Positions 7,924 through 14,120 of a stretch of 14,166 bases of DNA are shown here, one piece after another (within the stretch, counting starts at the first letter, position 1; the number at the start of each line of letters is the position of its first letter). Position numbers and translations under genes: made by a program. The DNA is from Lunasporangiospora selenospora (Eukaryota; Mortierellomycota; Mortierellomycetes; Mortierellales; Mortierellaceae), in contig JAABOA010000509.1 in NCBI GenBank assembly GCA_015680635.1, positions 1 to 14,166 of the forward strand, read 5' to 3'. The notes beneath the pieces are model-generated. The model saw nothing but the letters and a program-made list of their open reading frames with translations. It searched no databases and was not told where the DNA came from.

Positions 7924-8098
7924 AGCAGAATGAGATTTACCTAGACGGGCTTCACTCATTAAAGCTTTAGTCTCATCAAAATGAAATGATCCTAAACGAG
8001 ACCCTGCAATAGGATTTATATAAAATTCAGGCAAAAGCAAATTTATGTTATGTTGTTCCCGTGAAAGAATCAATTTACGAGCATCTTCTTTATAAAAA

Positions 8099-8205
8099 TC
8101 CCCCCCCCCCCCGCCCACGCCTCTTTATTTTATAATACCCGGGCCGCCGGGGGCGGCCCGAGGATTTAAATTTATTTTAATCTGCTGTGGGTCGGCCGGG
8201 CGAAA
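8099..8205. mobile_element. Composite GC cluster inserted in the same pseudogene
   Basis: The block between codons for IEYFDI and KEDARK holds a C-run (8100-8112), the palindromic GGGCCGCCGGGGGCGGCCC core (8142-8161) and a third G+C patch (8190-8200), with AT-rich sequence between them. The core shares GCCGGGGGCGGCCCG with the cluster at 14002-14031. At least two insertions are likely. Confidence 0.65.
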
Positions 8206-8537
8206 ATGTCAAAGTATTCAATTATTGAAATAGAAAATGCTGAATAACCATGAAGAATTAATGCTCTGGGGATATAATTATCCATTCGTTTTAATTCTGA
8301 AGAGAAATATTATTTCTTTAACCGTTTAGATAAATCAACGGCAGAACCGATATAAATTTTATCATGTTCGTGCGTCCATTTGTATATTCCAGCTTCCCCT
8401 TTATGCCCCAATATAATACTTGCTTTAGAGGTTTCCGCATTTGAATAAATAATTACAGGTAAAGTACATAATAAACTTGAAAATTCTAAGATCCCCGAGG
8501 AAGGTAAGTTTGAATAATAAGTAAGTATAAATTTCAT

Positions 8538-8775
8538 TTTTGTTTAATATTATTTATATATCTCAAAATCATAATGATATGACATAGTCTTTGACAAAAC
8601 TATTATATTTTTGTTATTTACATCTATCTTTTAGATTAGAAGCTAAAAAAAATTCCATGAAAAATAACAAAATCCCGGCCCGCTCCACTCTGCGGGACGG
8701 CCCTGGCGATTAGTATGTAATTTAGGCTATTTATTTAGCTATCTAATATTATACGAATATAAATTTTTATTTTTA
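8538..8775. mobile_element. Spacer holding one GC cluster (8673-8709)
   Basis: The cluster contains CCCGC...GCGGG arms (8678-8695) and further G+C to GGCCCTGGCG. The rest of the spacer is AT-rich. No reading frame or RNA was recognised. Confidence 0.5.
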
Positions 8776-8889
8776 CTAAATAAGCACTTTGATCGGCTCC
8801 GCATTATAAAATACTTGTTTACCAGTATTCCAATTTGGATGAGATTCTCTTACTCTTAAATTTATTAAATTTATTTTATTATTGTTCAT
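8776..8889 (-). pseudogene. Short NUMOD3-like relic
   Basis: A 37-codon frame (ATG 8889, TAG 8776) contains ESHPNWNTGKQ, which resembles the GENHPNFGK core of NUMOD3 repeats. It overlaps the end of the next pseudogene in a different register. Too short for certainty; probably leftover endonuclease sequence. Confidence 0.3.
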
Positions 8890-9810
8890 TTATTTCATAT
8901 GAATAAAATAAATATAACCCTTTATAAACTTTATGTGTATTTAAATAAATTGAAATATTAGATACAGGAATTTCTAATTACGAGCTGATTCAGTAACTGA
9001 AGCAAATTCAAATAATTTATTTTTGTCTGGATTATAAACAAATACTTTAACTGATCTAGATGAACGATTTGTTGCATCAATAGAAGTTAATTAATTTCTT
9101 TCATAAAAAAAATGCTTTGTCTAATAAATCAAATGAAAAATAGAATTTATTTTTGTATAATAGCCCGGATCTAGCGTATTTACCTATTGTAACTCACTAA
9201 TTTTAGTTTTCTCCCTGCTTCTTTAGCAGAAACATATTGATCTAATAAAACTAAATCGGCTGCGCGTTGAATAAACATTAATAAACCCGTTACCTTTGAG
9301 ATCATTATTAGGATCATTTAGAATAAATTGACTTTGACTCATTAAAGCCTTACTTTCATTTGAGTCTTTTAAATTCTCTCTAGATGCAGAAATTCTCGTT
9401 TTATGTTCTTTAGACAATTTTCGCCCAATTGTTGAACCTGCTTTTCTAAGTAAATTATATTTTGAGTTATAGTAATCAATAAGGAATTGTTCTAATTCTA
9501 AAACTTCTTTTTCATTTTTATCAGGTAAAGTTATAATAATTAAAGAAAAATTATCCATACCATGACGTAATAAAGCAGAAATAATTAATGAAGTAAATTT
9601 AAGTTTAACAGAATTGTAAGTATAATAAAAACCTAATCTTTTAGCTAAATTCAAAGAACTCCCTACGTAACATTTAGAATTTTTTCTATTAAGCCAGATA
9701 TAACATCCTGATTGGGTTTTAGTTAATTTATATATTCCCTTTCTTTGTAGAAAAGGATCATTAAAAACGTAAGTTTGACTCAGAATTTTTAGATTTCCAA
9801 GGGTAAATTC
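8879..9810 (-). pseudogene. GIY-YIG/NUMOD homing endonuclease, start lost, frameshifted
   Basis: The frame is open from 9810 (a TAA lies at 9811-9813) but has no ATG before the nuclease motifs: GCYIW in place of GIY, CYVGSS for YIG, catalytic Arg in LAKRLGFYY and catalytic Glu in LELEQFLIDYY. A NUMOD3-like stretch follows (IGRKLSKEHKTRISASREN). The frame ends at 9223, but a NUMOD1 helix continues in another register (DQYVSAKEAGRKLKLVSYN). After more slips a last NUMOD1 reads RSVKVFVYNPDKNKLFEFAS and then LEIPVSNISIYLNTHKVYKG, with TAA at 8879-8881. The N-terminal codons run through the left arm of a hairpin, so the original start seems to have been replaced by rRNA-terminus sequence. Start by ATT or ATA cannot be excluded. 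Confidence 0.8.
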
Positions 9811-9874
9811 TTACAATTAGCCCCCTTCATTAGTTCAGAAATAGTAACAGCTAAGGGGGATTTTAATCCCTTGG
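9797..9874 (-). other. Two-tier hairpin between the displaced rns terminus and the GIY-YIG frame
   Basis: Outer arms CCAAGGG (9797-9803)/CCCTTGG (9868-9874) and inner arms CCCCCTT (9821-9827)/AAGGGGG (9853-9859) are all perfect 7-bp stems. The equivalent structure stands in front of the LAGLIDADG gene with different inner bases. The conserved shape with changed sequence argues for a selected structure or a mobile hairpin. Confidence 0.6.
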
Positions 9875-9905
9875 TTTATTACTACTCCACTGCAGTTTCC
9901 ACTAC
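9853..9905 (-). repeat. Displaced copy of the rns 3' terminus (helix 45)
   Basis: Aligned with 10953-11005 at a constant offset of 1,100, 49 of 53 positions are identical, with no gap. On the minus strand it starts with GTAGTGGAAACTGC, the helix 45 hairpin with its GGAA loop, followed by GAGTAGTAAT and the hairpin strand CCAAGGGATTAAAAT. Similarity stops exactly at helix 45: the preceding bases (CCTTTTTTGAGTTA) do not match rns. It is a terminus fragment left downstream of the LAGLIDADG gene. Confidence 0.85.
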
Positions 9906-10022
9906 ACTAACTCAAAAAAGGGGGGATTTTTAAATGGCCCCATAATTTTGTATTTTCATACCTGCCATCCTCGTTTTGCAGAGGTTAAAATAAAGTCAAT
10001 TGACTAATTATAGAAGTAATAA
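9906..10022. other. Spacer 3' of the LAGLIDADG gene
   Basis: 117 nt between the stop codon and the displaced rns terminus, containing a G6 tract (9920-9925). No group I intron core (P, Q, R, S) was recognised here or upstream of the gene, so the endonuclease seems to be intergenic. Confidence 0.4.
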
Positions 10023-10904
10023 CTATGAGAACCACATATTTATTATTTCTTTTTTTATTTCCGTTGTATAAGGATTAGATCTATTAATATTATGTTCTTC
10101 GATAATAGATAATATTTTAATAATTTTATTTAAACTATCTAATTTAATACCATGTAAAGGATATTTGTTAAAAAAAGGAATTAAGACAGATCTAAAAAAC
10201 TCCTTACTTATTATTAATAATTGAACTGTATTATCAGATTGAAGCTTAATATTATAATTAGGGTTAAAATAATCTTTGATCTCATTCATTAAGATAATAT
10301 TATTTTTATGCTGAGTTATACTAAAATAAATTTTACAAAAATTTAAGCTATTAAAAGTAATAGAAGAAGGAACTAGACCTAGAGACCCATCACCAGCTAT
10401 AAATCCTGATATATAATTACCATCAATAGGGATATAATTCTCATTATTTTTATTACAATGTGAAGGTAAATAATTATCTATAATTATACGTGATTTATTC
10501 ATACTTTTAAATAAATCAGCTAGTTTAGTTATTCCCTCTGAAGTCAAATGACTTCCTGATGTTATAATTTCAGCAGCTAAACACCAAGACTCAAAATCTT
10601 GGAATTTAGTACCTCTTAAAGGATAATTTTTAAAATGTGGTATAATTATATTATTTATATCTGAGATTTTAGATACTGTAAAATGAACCATTCCATTGGA
10701 TCTTGGTTTAGATACCACTCCACAGTTTAAATAATTTTTAATTTGATTTAGTAAATCTAAATCAATACTCATCATAGCTATACTAAATCTTAACTTAGCT
10801 GTCAATTTCCCTGTTTTAGTTTTGTAAATATTAATATTGAAACAACCTTCTGCTTCGGTAACACCTGTAATAAACCATCTAAAGTTATTATTATTTTGCA
10901 TCAT
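10023..10904 (-). CDS. Intact double-motif LAGLIDADG homing endonuclease, free-standing
   Basis: A 293-aa frame with ATG-ATG at 10904-10899 and TAG at 10023. Two LAGLIDADG helices are present: FITGVTEAEGCF (residues about 10-21) and YISGFIAGDGSLGL (about 164-177). Each keeps its metal-binding acid (Glu in EAEG, Asp in GDG). The spacing and total length are normal for monomeric enzymes of this family, which cut long asymmetric sites and spread their own gene. Each half has the usual FSI strand and a K-Y-P-L-(R/H)-G-(T/I)-K element (HFKNYPLRGTKF; FNKYPLHGIKL). It lies on the rns strand, starts about 75 nt beyond the rns 3' end, just past a strong hairpin, and probably shares the rns transcript. 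Its target may be the rns terminus. Of the endonuclease genes here only this one is unbroken. Confidence 0.93.
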   Translation of the reverse strand: MMQNNNNFRWFITGVTEAEGCFNINIYKTKTGKLTAKLRFSIAMMSIDLDLLNQIKNYLNCGVVSKPRSNGMVHFTVSKISDINNIIIPHFKNYPLRGTKFQDFESWCLAAEIITSGSHLTSEGITKLADLFKSMNKSRIIIDNYLPSHCNKNNENYIPIDGNYISGFIAGDGSLGLVPSSITFNSLNFCKIYFSITQHKNNIILMNEIKDYFNPNYNIKLQSDNTVQLLIISKEFFRSVLIPFFNKYPLHGIKLDSLNKIIKILSIIEEHNINRSNPYTTEIKKEIINMWFS

Positions 10905-10910
10905 TAAGTA

Positions 10911-10974
10911 CCAAGGGCAAATCCCCTCTTCCTAATTTATGTAAATATAATGAAGGGGGATTTTAATCCCTTGG
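10911..10974 (-). other. Two-tier hairpin between rns and the LAGLIDADG gene
   Basis: Outer arms CCAAGGG (10911-10917)/CCCTTGG (10968-10974) and inner arms AATCCCC (10920-10926)/GGGGATT (10956-10962), with TTC/GAA possibly extending the inner stem. It begins six bases upstream of the endonuclease ATG. It may direct 3' processing of rns or release of the endonuclease mRNA. Confidence 0.6.
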
Positions 10975-10979
10975 TTCAT

Positions 10980-12475
10980 TACTACTCCCAAGCAGTTTCC
11001 ACTACCAGAACTATGGTTCGACTTCACAGCAGTCATAGAATAACAGACATAAATAGAGTCTTAGGTATATCAATAACCAGATATAAATAATTATATGCAA
11101 AACTATTGACATAAGAAAGATTTATTTACTTGGGGTAATTCTATTTCCGCCGCGTGACGAGCGATTTGTACACACCGAATATTATGTTTCACCCGGGCAT
11201 CCTGATCCCGGATTACTAGCAATTCCTACTTCATATAATCGAGTTGCAGATTATAATTCGTTTATTAGCCTTTTTTGGAGATTAACTCAAATGCGAATTT
11301 TTGTTTCTCGTTGTAGAGGCCTTTGCAGCACGTCTATAGCCCACTCCATGAGGGCCATGATGCTTGTCTTAGTCCTAATTAACTCAACATTAATCGAGTA
11401 CTTCTGTAGTTTAAATTAAATTTTTTTTTAATTTTCATAATTACAGACAAGGGTTTTGCTTGTTAACGAAATTAATCTAACGTCTTACGATACAAGCTGA
11501 CGACAGCCATGCAACGCCTGTGTTACCAATATAATTAGTACATTGCAAGAAGTGGTAAGGTTATGCGTGGGTTATCGAATTAAATAACATGCTTCACTGC
11601 TGGTCTTCAGCACCGTCAATACTTTTGGGTTTCAATCTTGCGATAGTACTCCCCAGGTGGAGTGGTATAGTCTTCACATTAAAACTGATTTTATTACCAA
11701 TTTTATCCACTCATAGTTTAGGGTATGGACTACAAGGGTCTCTAATCCTTTTTGCTCCCCATACTTTAGTATCTCAGTGTCAGTGTTTAATTAGATAGAT
11801 GCCTTCGCCTTTAGTGTGTCTACCAAGTATAAAAAGATTTCATCCTTACTCCTAGTATTCCTCTATCTTCAATTACACTCTAGTATCTCAATTACATTTT
11901 ATAATTTTTCTATTGAAATTTTATAACTACTGTTTGATAATACAACCTACATACGCTTTAGACCCATTTATGTTGAAGAACGTTAACCCCTCTCGTATTA
12001 CCGCGACTGCTGGCACGAGATTGGTCGGGATTAATAAATAGGTAACGTCATTATCCTCCCTATTTTAGAGGTATACCATAAAGATGCTTTTCCTCTTCTA
12101 GTTAGCTGGATCAATCTTCCGATCATTGTCCAAAATTCTTTACTGCTGACCTTTTTGTTAGGTATGGCTATTATTTCAGAGCCATTGTGACGAACCCTCC
12201 TCTCAGACTCGCTACAGATCGTAGGCTTGGTAGGCTGTTATCCCACCAACTACCTAATCTGAAATAGGCGCATCCCTCGGTGAAAACTTTCCTTTTACCA
12301 TTCCCGGAGGAATAGCAATATAAGGGATTAACCCTATCCGTGGTGTAGCTTCCTATTTATTACTCACCTGGTCGCTATGAATATATAATATTCATTCAAC
12401 TAGCATGTATGAAACTTCTAGATAACGTCCCTTCTGAGCTAAATTCAAACTCTTACAATATTTACCATTTTGTGG
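10980..12475 (-). rRNA. rns: Mitochondrial small subunit rRNA
   Basis: Read on the minus strand, all 16S landmarks occur in order. These are AGAGTTTGAATTTAGCTCAG (12453-12434), GTGCCAGCAGTCGCGGTAA (about 12017-11999), GGATTAGAGACCCTTGTAGTCC (about 11750-11729) and AGTATTGACGG (about 11620). They are followed by GCATGGCTGTCGTCAGC (about 11512), CATCATGGCCC, AATTGCTAGTAATC (about 11224), GTACAAATCGCTCGTCACGCGG (11171-11150) and finally GTGAAGTCGAACCATAG. Helix 45 is GTAGTGGAAACTGC (11005-10992). No intron interrupts it. The 5' end is estimated from the usual distance to AGAGTTTG and the 3' end from helix 45, each within about 15 nt, giving about 1,496 nt. It converges with rnl. Confidence 0.95.
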
Positions 12476-12603
12476 TGACAATAATTATTTATTAATTATA
12501 AAAATCGGATATAGCCAGTTAATTAAATACATAGGGAAAGAAGGCCCCAATAATATTCTGACGCGCGCAGCAAATATAAATATATAATTTGAATAATATT
12601 ATT
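12476..12603. other. AT-rich leader region of rns
   Basis: Sequence upstream of the rns 5' end. It contains the inverted repeat AATAATATTC (12560-12569)/GAATAATATT (12591-12600) and a short CGCGCG patch. No promoter consensus could be assigned with confidence. Confidence 0.35.
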
Positions 12604-12653
12604 AGTTTCTTGGGGGGCCGCTCATAATATTCGGGGGGGGGGGGTGTTCATTT
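12604..12653. repeat. Diverged 50-nt repeat, copy 1
   Basis: AGTTTCTTGGGGGGCC, CATAATATTCGGG and GGTGTTCATTT are shared in order with 13032-13077. This copy has G12 where the other has GGGAGGGG. On the minus strand the other copy is open as MNTPPEYYGWPPKKL, so both may be remains of one coding tail. The sequence from 12654 to 12780 shows nothing recognisable. Confidence 0.6.
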
Positions 12654-12780
12654 CTATTTAATGAAGAATAAAAGGCTTACTGATATATTTATAGACCCCC
12701 TTCCAGAGACTAAATGGATACTATTATACTTAAGCAGTTAGTTTATACATCATTGATTCATGTAAATATGGAGAAACAAG

Positions 12781-12820
12781 AGATCTCCCCGGAGGGGTGA
12801 TCAGCCCAGAGGGCAGATCT
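12781..12820. repeat. Symmetric double-hairpin element bounded by AGATCT
   Basis: AGATCT (12781-12786), hairpin CCCC GGA GGGG (12787-12797), palindrome TGATCA (12798-12803), hairpin GCCC AGA GGGC (12804-12814) and AGATCT (12815-12820) follow one another without a spare base. The whole 40 nt can form a cruciform with two arms. It is similar in spirit to double-hairpin elements known in some fungal mitochondrial genomes. Confidence 0.65.
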
Positions 12821-12869
12821 AAATTTATCCATTGAATCGGACTTTATATTGATTCTATAACTATCTTTT

Positions 12870-12914
12870 CCGAGCCCGGGCCCTCTGCAGAAATGCAGGG
12901 GTGGGGCCGGGGCT
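12870..12914. mobile_element. GC cluster with a GAAA-capped hairpin
   Basis: Outer GAGCCCGGGCCC and GGGGCCGGGGCT arms enclose CTGCA GAAA TGCAG, a 5-bp stem with a GNRA loop. Isolated in AT-rich DNA; not seen elsewhere in the window. Confidence 0.55.
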
Positions 12915-12952
12915 TTTATTATAAATACAATTTAAATAAGAATTTTCTTTTT

Positions 12953-12996
12953 AAACCCCCGGCCGGCCCCGCCACGGGGACGGGCGGCCCCGGGGA
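12953..12996. mobile_element. GC cluster, 44-nt type, copy 1
   Basis: 43 of 44 positions are identical to 13305-13348 in the same orientation; the only change is G12986 to A13338. It contains the CCCCG CCA CGGGG hairpin and CCCCGG...CCGGGG outer arms. The high identity suggests recent copying or gene conversion. Confidence 0.75.
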
Positions 12997-13031
12997 ATTA
13001 ATAATTGAACTTCAGTAAAAGTATAAGAACC

Positions 13032-13077
13032 AGTTTCTTGGGGGGCCAGCCATAATATTCGGGAGGGGTGTTCATTT
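13032..13077. repeat. Diverged 50-nt repeat, copy 2
   Basis: Partner of 12604-12653. It lacks the long G run, keeps an open minus-strand frame and ends in GGGGTGTTCATTT. The distance between copies is about 428 nt. Confidence 0.6.
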
Positions 13078-13152
13078 GTATCAAATGAACAAAAGTGTTA
13101 TTCACTAACGGTACCAGGACCCGCGTGTCTAACGACACGCAGATCTTTAAGT

Positions 13153-13203
13153 ACCTTCCCCCCCCCCCCGGCCGGCCCGCCGGCAACGTCCTCGGCCCCC
13201 GGG
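13153..13203. mobile_element. GC cluster related to the 44-nt type
   Basis: It carries CCCCGGCCGGCCCGCCGGCAACG and ends CCCCCGGGGAATT. It shares the CCCCGGCCGG start and the CCCCGGGGAATT end with 12953-12997 but has a different middle. It interrupts a NUMOD1-like frame. Confidence 0.6.
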
Positions 13204-13304
13204 GAATTTTTAATAGGTCTGAAGAACAGACCTAGTTATACTTAAATTTTAAGACGCGGCTTTCTGGGACTCAAATTCATACAACAACTTATAATTTAAA
13301 TCAT

Positions 13305-13348
13305 AAACCCCCGGCCGGCCCCGCCACGGGGACGGGCAGCCCCGGGGA
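13305..13348. mobile_element. GC cluster, 44-nt type, copy 2
   Basis: Near-identical to 12953-12996 (one substitution). It ends ten bases before the stop of a truncated LAGLIDADG frame, so its arrival may have removed the end of that gene. Confidence 0.75.
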
Positions 13349-13357
13349 TTAATACTT

Positions 13358-13591
13358 TTATAATTTAATAAGAAAACCACTATTATGCTTACAGCCGTCA
13401 TCCATTGCCCAATAAGCCAAACCAATAGGTGTTAATAATTCATTTCTATTCAAAGGAATTCTTTTAACTCCATTGTAATAGAATAAATCATAATTATTAC
13501 TAAAACAAGGTAAAGACAAAGTTTTAAATCAAATAGAAGAATTAAACTGACTTCCTAATACTATTTCGCCTCTAGTATTAGTCCTTAGTAA
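13358..13591 (-). pseudogene. Truncated LAGLIDADG endonuclease fragment with an in-frame TGA
   Basis: Open from 13591 to TAA 13358 if TGA (13529-13531) is read as Trp, as in the fungal mitochondrial code. It reads NTRGEIVLGSQFNSSI, W(TGA), FKTLSLPCFSNNYDLFYYNG and LLTPIGLAYWAMDDGCKHNS. The LTP..LAYW.MDDG element is the second motif region of the LAGLIDADG class that uses an MDDG acidic motif. The first motif is absent and the sequence after GFLIKL, where a C-terminal domain is expected, is cut off next to a GC cluster. It overlaps the tail of the GIY-YIG relic upstream in another frame, so two endonuclease remnants are joined here. Confidence 0.7.
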
Positions 13592-14001
13592 TTAAGGAAG
13601 TTGATAATTTCCATTTATCTTTAAAGATATTCCCATTTTGAGCATATTTCAATTTTGTATTTTGAGAACATTCAAAATGTAATGCAGCTTTTCTAGCAGA
13701 AGTAAACCTATTTTCAAGTGAACCGTGGGGTCATATTGATTAATAGCAGTTTCTTGTGTAGCACTAATTAAAACTTTAATCTCTTCAGAATGACTTTTAC
13801 CAAAATTTGGATGATTCTCACCTAATTTAGCTATACTCATCTTAGTACGTGTTTCAGCAGAAAGATATTTTCCTTTATTGGCTTCACTAATTATTGCTTT
13901 AGCTTCTTCACTATGAGTTTTACCAAAGAAAGGATTATTGTCCCCAGTTCTACCAAATAAAGGATGATTTTCACCAGATCTTTTCGCTAATGATTCTTCA
14001 T

Positions 14002-14031
14002 CCCCGGCCCCGGCCCGCCGGGGGCGGCCCG
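14002..14031. mobile_element. GC cluster inside the GIY-YIG remnant
   Basis: CCCCGGCCCCGGCCCGCCGG followed by GGGCGGCCCGGG separates codons for LLDFK and EESLAKRSG. It shares GCCGGGGGCGGCCCG with 8146-8160. The target duplication is not obvious. Confidence 0.6.
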
Positions 14032-14120
14032 GGTTTGAAATCTAGCAAAGAACCTGCCAATTTGAGTATATTCTTAGTATTTGGTTCATCCTCCGAAAAG
14101 ATCAAATCAAGATAATACTC

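Larger units (their letters stand above)
7487..8537 (-). pseudogene. GIY-YIG/NUMOD homing endonuclease broken by stops, frameshifts and GC clusters
   Basis: ATG at 8537. The GIY-YIG domain shows EAGIYKW, KIYIGSA and LSKRL. An in-frame TAA (8310-8312) follows, but the same frame continues recognisably (SSELKRMDNYI, ALILHGYSAFSISIIEYFDI) until a GC-rich block at about 8099-8205. Beyond it come EDARKLILSREQHNINLL (catalytic Glu) and ETKALMSEARLGKSHSA, then a GC cluster with target duplication (7863-7923). After that are several NUMOD3-type repeats with frameshifts near 7845 and 7703. The NUMOD1 tail then reads TINVYDTQGSLVNSFSSA, RKAGEYFNCCHKTIKKYC and NGKLLKGG, ending at TAA 7487-7489. Nearly the whole ancestral protein of about 300 residues can be traced. 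Its tail lies next to the displaced rnl terminus. Confidence 0.85.
12998..13310 (-). pseudogene. NUMOD1-like relic split by a GC cluster
   Basis: On the minus strand from 13310, YDLNYKLLYEFESQKAAS, a stop, then NLSITRSVLQTY follows the NUMOD1 pattern. A GC cluster (about 13153-13203) intervenes. Beyond it the frame continues YLKICVSLDTRVLVPLVNN and then MNTPPEYYGWPPKKL to TAA 12998. The first half is a reasonable NUMOD1 match by eye. The second half is open but of unknown family; its last part recurs in decayed form at 12604-12653. Confidence 0.45.

Noticed and set aside
10023-11005. LAGLIDADG gene sitting in an rns group I intron
   Set aside because: rns reads through to helix 45 without interruption and no P, Q, R, S core was seen around the gene; only a terminus fragment, not a 3' exon, lies downstream.
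11589-11798. 69-codon plus-strand frame
   Set aside because: It is antisense to rns in the region of the GGATTAGAGACCC landmark; rRNA explains the sequence.
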